Positions 16,200 to 25,076 of a DNA stretch of 64,000 bases are shown here, piece after piece. The position numbers and the translations under genes were made by a program. This DNA comes from JAOUEA01 sp963825635. GTDB lineage: Bacteria; Actinomycetota; UBA4738; HRBIN12. The stretch lies in contig CAWGTU010000001.1 in assembly GCA_963825635.1 (NCBI GenBank), positions 310,001-374,000 of the forward strand, given 5' to 3'. The notes below the pieces were generated by a model. The model worked only from the letters and a program-made list of their open reading frames with translations, had not been told where the DNA came from and ran no database searches. Positions within the stretch are counted from its first letter, which is position 1; the number at the start of each line of letters is the position of its first letter.

Positions 16200-19193
16200 G
16201 TGGACATGTCCCGTGTGCGACGACTGCTCAAGCTGAAGCCGGGCGAAGCGCGCTCGGTGAGCCTCATCGTCGCGGTGTCGTTCTTCGTGTCGTCGGGGCT
16301 GATGATCGGCCAGAGCGGCATCGAGGCAATGTTCTTCGCACGCTACGGCGTCCAGAAGCTGCCGATCATGTACCTGATCCTCGGCGGCACGATGTTCCTC
16401 ACCACCCTCGGCTTCGGAGCCCTGCTCGCTCGCATGGGTCGCGGCCGGGCGTGCATCGTGATCCCGGTCTCGATCGCCGTGCTCGCGGCGGCCGGACGCG
16501 CGGGCCTCGCCGCCGACCTCTCGTGGATCACTCAGGCGCTCTGGCTCCTGCAAGGAGTGGGGTACTTCGTCCTGGGGCTGGCGGTGTGGGGGCTCGCCGG
16601 CATCGTCACCGACACTCGGCAGGCGAAGCGGTTCTTCCCGCTGATCGGCGCGGGCGGCGTGCTCGGCTACGTCGTCGGAGGGCTCGTCACGAAGCCTCTG
16701 GCCTCGTGGCTCGGCACGCCCAACCTCCTCCTCGTGTGGATCGCCACGCTCGTCGCGGCGGCGGTTCTCGGCATCGCGCTGCTCGCCGGCGCCGACCGGG
16801 CCGACGCGACGCGCCGGCGTGAACGCGCCGATCCGATCGAGCAGCTGCGGCTCGGGCTCAGGTACGTCTCGAGATCGCCACTGATGCGATGGCTCGCGCT
16901 CGCGTCGATCCTCTTCTCGCTGCTGTTCTTCTCTCTCTACCTGCCGTTCTCCCGGGCGGCGACGATCCGCTATCCCGAGCCCGACGATCTCGCAGGCTTC
17001 TTCGGCCTCTTCTTCGGCCTCTCCACCGGCGTCGCGTTCCTGATGTCGCTGTTCTTGATGAACAGGCTGCTCTCTCGGTTCGGCGTGCCGACCGTGATGC
17101 TGGTGTTGCCGCTGCTCTACGTCGTCGCGTTCGGAGTCCTCGCGATCGACGCGAGCTTCGCCGCCCTGATGGTCTTCCGGTTCGCCCAGGTGGCGTGGCT
17201 GCAGGGCGGTGCCACGAGCTCGTGGGAGGCCGTGATCAACACCGTGCCGCCCGACCGGCGCGACCAGACCCGGGCCTTCCTCTACGGAGGACCCACTCAG
17301 GTCGGCACGGTCCTGGCGGGCGTGATCGCGCTCATCGGCGAACGCGCCCTCTCGCCGAGCGTGCTCTACCTCGTCGGGCTCGCGTGCGCGGTGCTCGCGA
17401 CCGTGGCGATGGTGGGCGTGCGGCGGGCATACCCGCGCGAGCTCGTGCAGGCCCTCCACGAGGGTCGGCCGAGCGTGTTCGGCTCGACCGCGGCGGGTAC
17501 CGAACCGTTCGGGTTGACGCGTGCCGACGCCTCGGCGCTCGGGGTCGCGGTGGCCGCCCTCTCCGACCCCGACGTCAGGATGCGCAGGGTGGCGGCGCGG
17601 GTGCTCGGCGACCTCGACCCGTCGGGTACACAGGAGGCGCTACAGGCGGCGCTGCATGACGCCGACCCCGAGGTGCGGGCCGCCGCGGTGCGGTCGCTCG
17701 CGACCGCCGGTGCTGCCTCGGCGCTCCCGGAGATCCTCGAGCGGTCGGTCGACCCCGACGCGGTCGTGCGGCTCGCGGCCGTCGACGCGATCGGCACGCT
17801 GAGGGTGCAGGCAGAGGCCGCCTCCCATGCGGTCGGGCCCCTGATGCACGACCGCGATCCGTCCGTCTGCGCCGCCGCCGCCGCCATGCTCGTGCGGATG
17901 CGGGCCGACCCCGGCGCGGTGATGATGCTCCGGGAGCTCGCGGCATCCGAGGGCGGTGGCGTGCGCGCCTCGACGTTCCGAGCGATGCGGGGGCTCGAGG
18001 ACGGACGCCTCGCCGACGTCGCGATCGCCGGCATGCAGGACCCGGTCCCCGCGGTGCGTGCCGAGGCCGCCCGGGCCGCGTCGACGATCGACCCGACCCG
18101 GGCGCTGGACTCCCTCGTGGCGGCGACCGGCGACGACCAGCGGGCGGTCCGAGACGCCGCCGCCGACGGGCTCGGCGACATCGGTGCACCGGCCGTCGAT
18201 CCGGTCATCGGCTCCCTGGCGTCACCGGCCCAGCGCGACGGGGCCCTCACCGCCCTCGCCCGGCTCCCGCTCGACGGGAGGAGCGACGACATCCGAGGGT
18301 TCGCCGTGGCGATCGTGGCCGAGGCGGTCGACCGGCACCGGCTCGGCGTCGCGATCGACGGCGACGCGGACGACCGGCTCCGTCTGCTGAAGGACTCGGT
18401 GCTGTCGCGCGCCGATCATGACGCGTCGTTCGGCCTGCGAGCCGCGGCGTTGCTGGGCGACGGGAGCCGGATGAGCGTGGCGCTGGACAACCTATCGGTG
18501 TCGGACCCGGCCCAGCGAGCCAACGCGCTCGAGGTGATCGAGAGCGTGGGGGAGCGACGCATCGTCCGCCCGCTCGTCTCGATGTGGGACGGAGCGCTCC
18601 CGCCCGCCGATCGACACGACGCGCTCGATCGGCTCCGCCACGACCGAGACGATTGGATCCGTGCGTGCGCCGAACTCTCGGCCGCGCCCGAAGGAGGAAC
18701 GATGACGCAGTCCCTGACGACCCTCTCACTCATGGAGCGGGTGCTGTTCCTGCGCAAGGTGCCGCTGTTCGCGGAGCTTCCGCCCCCCGACCTGCAACCG
18801 ATCGCGTCGATCGCGCAGGAGCGGACGTACGCCGAGGGCGATGCGATCGCCGAGCAAGGCGACGAGGGCGACGAGATGCACATCATCGTCAGCGGCGACG
18901 TGGCGGTGGTGACGGGAGAGGGGGAGCGGCAGCGCTTCGTCGCGACCAGGTCCTCGGGCGAGGTCGTCGGTGAGATGGCGGTGATCACGAGCGAACCGCG
19001 CATGGCCGGACTGGTGGCGCGCGGCCCGGTGCGCGTGCTCTCGATCGATCGGCGACGGTTCGAGGCGATCCTTCGGGAGCGCCCGGAGACGTCGCTCGCC
19101 GTGATCCGGGTGCTATGTCAGCGTCTGGCGGAAGCGCCTCATTCGGACGCGGGTGACGTCGCGCCGACCGGCACCACGACGGCGTCGACCTGA
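16200..19193 (+). CDS. Nucleotide-transporter-like permease fused to HEAT repeats and a cNMP-binding domain
   Basis: A 997-residue fusion. Residues 20-420 form about 12 membrane helices resembling NTT/ADP-ATP carrier or MFS proteins. Residues about 440-830 hold HEAT-like repeats rich in DPDVRMRRVAARVLGDL and DPEVRAAAVRSLA motifs. Residues about 860-985 form a cNMP domain with YAEGDAIAEQGDEGDEMH and the cassette GEMAVITSEPRMAGLV. GTG 16200 is chosen for its leaderless promoter; ATG 16206 is an alternative. The tail overlaps the opposite-strand cyclase gene by 55 bases. Cyclic-nucleotide-controlled transport is inferred; the cargo is unknown. Confidence 0.82.
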   Translation: MDMSRVRRLLKLKPGEARSVSLIVAVSFFVSSGLMIGQSGIEAMFFARYGVQKLPIMYLILGGTMFLTTLGFGALLARMGRGRACIVIPVSIAVLAAAGRAGLAADLSWITQALWLLQGVGYFVLGLAVWGLAGIVTDTRQAKRFFPLIGAGGVLGYVVGGLVTKPLASWLGTPNLLLVWIATLVAAAVLGIALLAGADRADATRRRERADPIEQLRLGLRYVSRSPLMRWLALASILFSLLFFSLYLPFSRAATIRYPEPDDLAGFFGLFFGLSTGVAFLMSLFLMNRLLSRFGVPTVMLVLPLLYVVAFGVLAIDASFAALMVFRFAQVAWLQGGATSSWEAVINTVPPDRRDQTRAFLYGGPTQVGTVLAGVIALIGERALSPSVLYLVGLACAVLATVAMVGVRRAYPRELVQALHEGRPSVFGSTAAGTEPFGLTRADASALGVAVAALSDPDVRMRRVAARVLGDLDPSGTQEALQAALHDADPEVRAAAVRSLATAGAASALPEILERSVDPDAVVRLAAVDAIGTLRVQAEAASHAVGPLMHDRDPSVCAAAAAMLVRMRADPGAVMMLRELAASEGGGVRASTFRAMRGLEDGRLADVAIAGMQDPVPAVRAEAARAASTIDPTRALDSLVAATGDDQRAVRDAAADGLGDIGAPAVDPVIGSLASPAQRDGALTALARLPLDGRSDDIRGFAVAIVAEAVDRHRLGVAIDGDADDRLRLLKDSVLSRADHDASFGLRAAALLGDGSRMSVALDNLSVSDPAQRANALEVIESVGERRIVRPLVSMWDGALPPADRHDALDRLRHDRDDWIRACAELSAAPEGGTMTQSLTTLSLMERVLFLRKVPLFAELPPPDLQPIASIAQERTYAEGDAIAEQGDEGDEMHIIVSGDVAVVTGEGERQRFVATRSSGEVVGEMAVITSEPRMAGLVARGPVRVLSIDRRRFEAILRERPETSLAVIRVLCQRLAEAPHSDAGDVAPTGTTTAST

Positions 19194-19941
19194 TGCCCCT
19201 TGAGCGAGAGCGTCCGTCGTTCGAGGTCGTCGCCCACGAGGCCCGCCGTCCCCGCGGTGGCGTCGGTCACGAGGATCTCCCCGGGGTCGGCCTGCGCCGC
19301 GAGGTGCGCGGCGACGTTGATCGTGTCGCCGAACGCGGTGAACTCGCTCGTGGATCCGTGGGAGACCATGCCGACGAACGCCGTGCCACTGTTCACACCC
19401 GCCCCGAGCGCGAGCCACGGGCCGTCGTCATCGGCATGGCCGGTCGCGGCGAGGAGCTCGCGAGCCGCGAGCACGGCGGCGCGGGCGTGATCGGGCCCCG
19501 CGATGAACGGCATGAAGAACGCGACGACCTCGTCGCCGATGAACTTGTCGAGGATCGCCCCGTTCGAGAGCAGCACGTCGTTGGCCGTCGAGTAGAACCG
19601 CTGATGAGGTGAGCGAACGCAGCCGTGTCCATCGTGCGCGCCAGCTCGCTCGACCGGCGCACGTCGGCGAAGAGGAAGGAGATCTCGACGTCGACCCCCA
19701 TCACGTCGTACCCCTGCAGGGAGTTGATGCAGTGGGTGCAGACGCTGGGGTTCTTCTCCCAACGGGTGAACCCCGCGCGACGGAACACCCATCCGCCGGG
19801 TCCACCGAACGGGGCGAGGCAGACCACGCATCGCGGGGCAGAGGGGAAGATGCGGAACGTCCGTCGTCCCCACGTGATCGACGGGTGGGTGCCATCGAGG
19901 TAGGAACGCCACTCCTCCTCGGGTGTCGCGAACCTCGCCAT
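19139..19941 (-). pseudogene. Class III adenylate/guanylate cyclase gene with a frameshift
   Basis: The first frame (from 19941) gives Cys-rich RCVVCLAPFG and VCTHCINSLQG motifs, then the cyclase start DVEISFLFADVR to FAHLI. The second frame (to 19139) continues RFYSTANDVLL, DKFIGDEVV and FGDTINVAA to the end. The switch lies at about 19599-19604, where one base is missing (CTCATCAGCGGTTC). The whole locus is 803 bases, one short of 268 codons. In addition the usual Arg of the NxAAR motif is His (NVAAHLAAQA). The gene is either decayed or carries a sequencing error. It is the last gene of the cyclase series. Confidence 0.7.
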
Positions 19942-19954
19942 CGCCGCTGTATCC

Positions 19955-21898
19955 CTACGACGCCGTGGGACGCCACTCGACGGTGGCGACCCTCACGGGG
20001 TCCGCGATGCCCTTCAGCGTCTCCGCATGCTCGTCCACGACCGGGAACGGTATCGGATCGTCCTCGATCGTCGAGCACGTGACCAGGATCTCGTTGCCTC
20101 GGGCGAGCGCCGCGACACGGGCGGCCTCGTGCACCCCGATGCCCGCGTAGTCCTCGCCCACGACGGTCGCCTCGGCCGCGTGCAGGCCGATCCGCACCTG
20201 GGGGGCGAACCCGTGGCGACGTCGATGCTCGGCCAAGCGCTGCTGGATCGCCACCGCGCACGTCGACGCCATGGCCGCGTCGACGAATGCCGCGAAGTAG
20301 CCGTCACCTGTCGTGTGAACCACGTCGCCCCGATGGGTTCGGATCAGCGATTCGAGCGTCTCGTTGTGCCAGCGCACCACGTCTTCCCAGGCATCGTCGC
20401 CGATCGCCTCGAGCAGGTTCGTCGACCCCACGATGTCCGTGAACATGAACGTGCGCCCGACGCGACGGCCGGTCGTCGCGACCGCCGCTTCGATCGCCTC
20501 GAGGCTCCTCTGCGCGTCGAGGGTCGCCCCGAGCTGCTCGAAGATCGCGTGCGCCGCCCGCAGCTCCAGCAGCGCCGAGGCCTCGTCGCCGCCGGAGCGG
20601 TGCGCGGCGGCGAGTCGCATGCGAGCCTGCGCGGTCTCGAACGGCAGGTCGGCCTCGGTCCAGAGCCTGATCGATGCGCGCAGCTCGGCGATCGCGTGCT
20701 CGGGCTGGCCCTCGTAGGCGAGGACCGTCCCCATCGCCTGGTGCGCGGCCGCACGCCACGGCGCCGCGCCGTAGTCATCGGCGATCTCGCGCAGCTCCTC
20801 GGCAGCTTCCCGTGCCTCTCCCACGTCGTGTGACGCGACCGCGATCTCGACCGCTGCGGGAAGCAGTCGAGCCCGTCCCATCGCCAAGGGCTGATCGGCG
20901 AGAGCGGCGCGGATCGAGGAGCGGGCAGCCACCGTGCGCCCGCGGGCCAGCTGCAACAGCGCCAGTCCGGGCTGCGCGTCGTTCCCGCGTTGATGCGCCT
21001 GGGCGAACGCCTCCTCGGCGCCGTCGAGGTCACCGATCCTCAGCCGGATCTCGCCGATCTCGCGGAACCCCACCCCTGCGATCGGCACCTCGCCGAAGGC
21101 CATCAACTCGCCCACGGCGGTTCGTGCCTGCTCCTCGGCGTCGGCGAACGCCCCCCTCAGGCGCATGATCTCGGCGCGCCGCACGCGGCAGTGGCCCGGG
21201 AACCCGCTGATCGCCTGGCGCTCGCACCATCGCGTCGTGGCCTCGGTCCACTCGCCGGCGCGTCGGTAGTCCGCCAGGTCCATGCACGCGACGATCGTGA
21301 AGCAGTAGACGATGCCGGTCGCGAGCGGCGTGAGCTCGCCCCCGATCGCCGCGACCGTGGCCTCGTCGATCAGCGACATGCCGACGTCGACACGGGCCTG
21401 GGCGATGTTCGCCATGCCCTGGCACATCAACCCGAACGCCTGCAGATCGTGGTCGCCGAAGCGTGTGCCGATGTCCAGGACCGACGTCGCGTGCTGCATC
21501 ATCTCTTCGACGCTGCCGCTGTCCTTGGCCCTCGCGAGCTCGAGGTACCCGTGTTCGACGCCCTCGGGCTGATCCTCGAGCAGCCGCGTCGCCCTCTGGA
21601 ACCATCCGGCCGCCTGCGCCGGCTGCGCTCGCTCGTTCCACTGGTCGACGAGCTGCAGCGCGACGTACGCCGCCCGGCGCGTGTCGCCTTCGTTCGAGTG
21701 CGCCGCGTACGAGCGCTCGAGCGCGTCGATGCACTCCCTCGGATGAGCCGTCCACCATGCGGTCTCGGCGAGCCGCTCCAGATCCTCGCCGCTGAGCGCC
21801 CCCTCGAGCGCGGCGTCGGAGTACATCCGGTAGGCGTCTTCCCAGGCATGGTCGTCGAGGGCCTGCCGAGCACGGTCGAGCGTTGCGGCGTCACTCAC
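19955..21898 (-). CDS. Class III nucleotide cyclase with N-terminal TPR-like repeats
   Basis: A 647-residue protein; GTG 21898 follows GGAAGGA, and a longer frame from 21931 lacks such a site. Residues about 1-480 are Ala/Leu/Glu-rich helical repeats of the TPR/MalT-like type. The catalytic domain starts with FMFTDIVGSTNL (metal Asp) and HTTGDGYFAAF (second Asp) and ends with LKGIADPVRV. The motif GVHEAARV has His/Glu where Asn is usual but keeps the Arg, so activity may be altered. It lies between two other cyclase genes on the same strand, 43 bases downstream of the nearer one. Confidence 0.8.
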   Translation of the reverse strand: MSDAATLDRARQALDDHAWEDAYRMYSDAALEGALSGEDLERLAETAWWTAHPRECIDALERSYAAHSNEGDTRRAAYVALQLVDQWNERAQPAQAAGWFQRATRLLEDQPEGVEHGYLELARAKDSGSVEEMMQHATSVLDIGTRFGDHDLQAFGLMCQGMANIAQARVDVGMSLIDEATVAAIGGELTPLATGIVYCFTIVACMDLADYRRAGEWTEATTRWCERQAISGFPGHCRVRRAEIMRLRGAFADAEEQARTAVGELMAFGEVPIAGVGFREIGEIRLRIGDLDGAEEAFAQAHQRGNDAQPGLALLQLARGRTVAARSSIRAALADQPLAMGRARLLPAAVEIAVASHDVGEAREAAEELREIADDYGAAPWRAAAHQAMGTVLAYEGQPEHAIAELRASIRLWTEADLPFETAQARMRLAAAHRSGGDEASALLELRAAHAIFEQLGATLDAQRSLEAIEAAVATTGRRVGRTFMFTDIVGSTNLLEAIGDDAWEDVVRWHNETLESLIRTHRGDVVHTTGDGYFAAFVDAAMASTCAVAIQQRLAEHRRRHGFAPQVRIGLHAAEATVVGEDYAGIGVHEAARVAALARGNEILVTCSTIEDDPIPFPVVDEHAETLKGIADPVRVATVEWRPTAS

Positions 21899-21941
21899 GA
21901 AGCGTTCCTTCCGAGAAGGGCATCGTGCCACGCGGTCGGAG

Positions 21942-23150
21942 TCAGCCGGTCGGCCGTGCCGCTCGGAACAGCATCACCGGTTCCTCGATACCCTTCAGCC
22001 GAGCGGGCCCAAACTCGTCGAACCGTAGCCCGTCGTGGGGGCAGGCGTCGACCACCGCCCTCCCGACGAGCACCTGTCCCGGCCCGGCCTCCGAAGCGAT
22101 CCGCGCGGCGATGTTGACCGTGCGGCCGAAGTAGTCGCCCTCGTCGTAGATCACGGGACCCGCGTTCACGCCGATGTGGGCCGGCGGCAGGCCACGGGGT
22201 TCCACGGCCTCGATCGTCTCGAGCGACGCGAACACGGCGTCGGTGGGGCGACGGAAGTGGAAGCACACGCCGTCGCCGAGCATCTTCACAACCTCGCCCT
22301 CGTGTCGGATCGCGATCTCCTTCACGAGCTGGGCGAGCGTCAGCGAGACGCTCGCCGCCACCGCGTCGCCGGCCTCCTCCGTGAGCCGCGTGTACCCCGT
22401 GAGATCGGCGAACACGATCGCCCCGAGGCTGCGCGGCGATCGCGTGCGCACGCCGGCCTCCTCGAGGGCGGCTTCCACATGCTCGAACTGGTGCTCGGTG
22501 GTGAATGTCTCGGAGTGCCTGCGGAACAGCCAGGTCAGCAGGTCTTCGCCCGACCGGCCGACCCGCACCGCCACCTCACGGATCGCGGCCTCGAACGCCT
22601 CGTTGTCGCGGAGACCACGACGACGGAACGGCTCCTCGATCACGTGGTGGAGATAGTGGTTCTGATACTGCGCGACCCGCCTTGCGCCGTCGCCCCAGAC
22701 GCGGGCGAGCCTGAGCACCTCGCCCTCGTCGACCCCCACGCCGAGCAGGATCGGAAGCGCGCCCAACGCCTCGACGTCTTCGGCTCGCATCGGCTCGTCG
22801 TGGCGAGGTGGCGGCAAGCCGAAGGCGATGAAGATGCGCTCGAGAGCCTCGATGGCGAGTCCGAGCCGCTCGGCGAGTTGGGAGAACGTCTCGTCCGAGC
22901 GTGGATAGCGTCGTCCGGCGCTCTCGAGGTATCCGAGCGTCAGGTCGCCGCTGGCGAGTGCCGTCGCGAGGTCCTCTCGGTCGACGCCCTTCGCCTCGAG
23001 CGCCGCGACGACCCGCACCCGCATCACGTCGCGTCGCCTGAACCCGTCATCGCTCGCGTCGAGGATGCCGAGCGCCACCAGTCGGCGAACCTCGTCGAGC
23101 GGAACCTCCGCCCGCTCGGCGACCTCCTCCTCCGTGAGACGGTCCTCCAC
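21942..23150 (-). CDS. Class III adenylate cyclase with MerR-like regulatory region
   Basis: A 402-residue protein. The N-terminus (ERAEVPLDEVRRLVALGIL, then DDGFRRRDVMRVRVVAALE) looks like a MerR-type helix-turn-helix as found in adenylate cyclase regulatory domains; a helical linker follows. The catalytic domain from about residue 240 has IVFADLTGYTRL, VVKMLGDGVCFHF and FGRTVNIAARIASEA, with both metal Asp residues, Asn and Arg present, so it should be active. Its start is 6 bases after the YHS gene, implying cotranscription with the copper-related genes upstream. Confidence 0.82.
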   Translation of the reverse strand: MEDRLTEEEVAERAEVPLDEVRRLVALGILDASDDGFRRRDVMRVRVVAALEAKGVDREDLATALASGDLTLGYLESAGRRYPRSDETFSQLAERLGLAIEALERIFIAFGLPPPRHDEPMRAEDVEALGALPILLGVGVDEGEVLRLARVWGDGARRVAQYQNHYLHHVIEEPFRRRGLRDNEAFEAAIREVAVRVGRSGEDLLTWLFRRHSETFTTEHQFEHVEAALEEAGVRTRSPRSLGAIVFADLTGYTRLTEEAGDAVAASVSLTLAQLVKEIAIRHEGEVVKMLGDGVCFHFRRPTDAVFASLETIEAVEPRGLPPAHIGVNAGPVIYDEGDYFGRTVNIAARIASEAGPGQVLVGRAVVDACPHDGLRFDEFGPARLKGIEEPVMLFRAARPTG

Positions 23151-23156
23151 CGGCGG

Positions 23157-23306
23157 TCAGCCGATGAACGAGGCCGGGTCGGCGACGAACGCGTCGTGGC
23201 AGGCCTGTGAGCAGAAGTGGTACGTGGCGCCGCCGTGCTCCGCCGTCGCGACGGCGTCGTCGCTGTCGATCCTCATGCCACACACCGGGTCGGTCACCAT
23301 CGCCAT
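23157..23306 (-). CDS. YHS-domain mini-protein, 49 residues
   Basis: A 49-residue protein reading MAMVTDPVCGMRI then YHFCSQACHDAFVADPASF, a complete YHS metal-binding domain (CGM plus FCSQAC). ATG 23306 follows GGAGG at 8 bases; ATG 23300 is an alternative. YHS domains accompany copper and heavy-metal ATPases and oxidases. It lies 40 bases downstream of a multicopper oxidase and 6 bases upstream of an adenylate cyclase on the same strand, so the three are probably one transcript. It may act as a metal carrier or sensor. Confidence 0.85.
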   Translation of the reverse strand: MAMVTDPVCGMRIDSDDAVATAEHGGATYHFCSQACHDAFVADPASFIG

Positions 23307-23346
23307 CCGTTGCCTCCTTCTCAGTCGCGGGCAGGGTCCATCCGGC

Positions 23347-24999
23347 TCATCGTCGGACCTGGAAGCTGAACATCATCCCGCTCTCGGCATGCTCGGCGAT
23401 GTGGCAATGCGCCATCCACAGGCCCGGGTTCGACACGTCGAGCACGATGTCGACCGTCTCGCCCGTCCGGACGAGCACGGTGTCCTTCCACACGAGGTTG
23501 GGCTCGACCTCGCCGGCGCGTGTGAGGACCAGGAACCGACCGGCCCCGTGGATGTGGAAGGGATGATGCATCGGGTGGTCGGAGTCCATCTCGTTCACGA
23601 GGCGGATCTTCACCCGGTCGCCCACCGTGAACGACCAGTCGATCTGGGCGTTGCGTGCGCCGGTCTCGCGGTCGAGCAGGATCCACCGCATGTTCGAGGG
23701 GTCGGTGGCTCGGTTGATCTCCTCCATCGTGTCTTCCCACTCGATGCTGCCCTCGGCATGCCCCCCATGGCCGTGGTCGGGGTGGTCGTCCGACGGAGCC
23801 GACTCGAGGGCCTCCAGCGCGGCCGGCACGAACGAGATCGGTAGCAGCTTCATGCCGCAGATCGGACACCGCGCCGGCTCGACGCTCACGATCTGCGGAT
23901 CCATCGGACAGGCGAAGCGCGGCATGTCGGGTGGCGCCTCGCTCTCCGTCGGTTCGGTCATGTCCATCTCCGCGACGAGCGCCAGGGTCTTGCCGGGCTC
24001 GCGAGCGAGGTCGGCGTGCAGGCGGGCGCGTTCCGCGGCGAGTTCGGGACTCGCGCGGAGCTCGTCGAAGGTCGTGGCCGCACGGGGATCGGTCGGTTCG
24101 TCGAGGACGACGATGCGCCCCAGCGTGTACGTGTGGTCGGGCGTGCGATGCTCCAGCGCGAACTCCCCGGCGTGATCGAACAGGACGTCGACCACCGCCC
24201 GTTCCGACGGCGCGATCAGGACCTCGTGCACGAAATCGTCGTGCTCGTAGCGCCCGCTGTCGCCGCCGACGAGCTTGATGCGCGCCTCGGGGATCGCGAG
24301 GTTGAAGACGCGGGTGTTCGCGGTGTTCGTGAGGTAGAGGCGCACGACCTCGTCCCGAGCCACCTGCATCGACCAGTCAGAGCGCCCGCCGACGAGGAAG
24401 GTGTTCCCGAACCGCCCCATCGCCGTGTGATCGGGACCCGCGCGATCGTAGGGCGAGATCTGCCCCTCCTCGATCAGGATGTCGTCGATCGTGAGCACGA
24501 CGTCGCGATCGCATGCCGGCCAGTAGTCGGGGTCCGCGGGCTCGACCACGATGTTCCCGTAGAGCCCGGAGTCCTGCGTGTAGTCCTCGCGGATGTGCGG
24601 GTGGTACCAGTACAGGCCCTCATCGGGGAACCGCACGCGGTACGTGAAGTCGCCACCGATCGGGATCGGCTTCTGCGTGTCGTGCGGGACGCCGTCGTAT
24701 CGGTTCTCGAGACGCAGTCCGTGCCAGTGCACGGTCGCCTCGACGTCCCCCTGGTTCACGACGTGCACGACGATCTCGGAGCCCTGCCGGACACGCAGCG
24801 TCGGGCCCGGGATCGAGCCGTTGTAGGCGAGCATGCGCACGGTGTCGTCACCGACGCGGTTGGCGACCGGCGTGATCGTCAGCTCGAGGAGGTCGCCGTC
24901 GTCGAGGGAGACCTGTTCGGTCTCGCGGACGAACGACAGCCCGGTGACGTCGCGCGAGAACCGTCCGGTTCCGACAGAGGAGTGATGCATCTGATCCAT
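23347..24999 (-). CDS. Multicopper oxidase with inserted heavy-metal-binding domain
   Basis: A 550-residue protein; ATG 24999 follows GGGAGGGG. Copper ligands are all visible: HWHG (residue 91), WYHPH (131), HPMHHPFHIHG (475) and HCHIAEHAESGMM (531). Between cupredoxin domains, residues 362-387 (FACPMDPQI then CPICGMKLLP) form a heavy-metal-binding YHS-like insert, followed by His-rich HPDHGHGGHAEG (406-417). No signal peptide or TAT motif is visible, which is unusual for this family. Likely cuprous or metal-ion oxidation. It heads the YHS-cyclase unit. Confidence 0.85.
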   Translation of the reverse strand: MDQMHHSSVGTGRFSRDVTGLSFVRETEQVSLDDGDLLELTITPVANRVGDDTVRMLAYNGSIPGPTLRVRQGSEIVVHVVNQGDVEATVHWHGLRLENRYDGVPHDTQKPIPIGGDFTYRVRFPDEGLYWYHPHIREDYTQDSGLYGNIVVEPADPDYWPACDRDVVLTIDDILIEEGQISPYDRAGPDHTAMGRFGNTFLVGGRSDWSMQVARDEVVRLYLTNTANTRVFNLAIPEARIKLVGGDSGRYEHDDFVHEVLIAPSERAVVDVLFDHAGEFALEHRTPDHTYTLGRIVVLDEPTDPRAATTFDELRASPELAAERARLHADLAREPGKTLALVAEMDMTEPTESEAPPDMPRFACPMDPQIVSVEPARCPICGMKLLPISFVPAALEALESAPSDDHPDHGHGGHAEGSIEWEDTMEEINRATDPSNMRWILLDRETGARNAQIDWSFTVGDRVKIRLVNEMDSDHPMHHPFHIHGAGRFLVLTRAGEVEPNLVWKDTVLVRTGETVDIVLDVSNPGLWMAHCHIAEHAESGMMFSFQVRR

Positions 25000-25076
25000 C
25001 GCGCCCCTCCCGCGGGTTCCGAAGGCCTGCGGCAACGATGCCCCGTGCTCCGGCCTCGCGTCAAACCGCCGGAGCG

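Noticed and set aside
15840..17459. 539-codon minus-strand ORF opposite the CDGSH and NTT-like genes
   Set aside because: Charged repetitive composition (Glu/Arg/Gln) and no domain; explained as antisense of membrane-protein codons.
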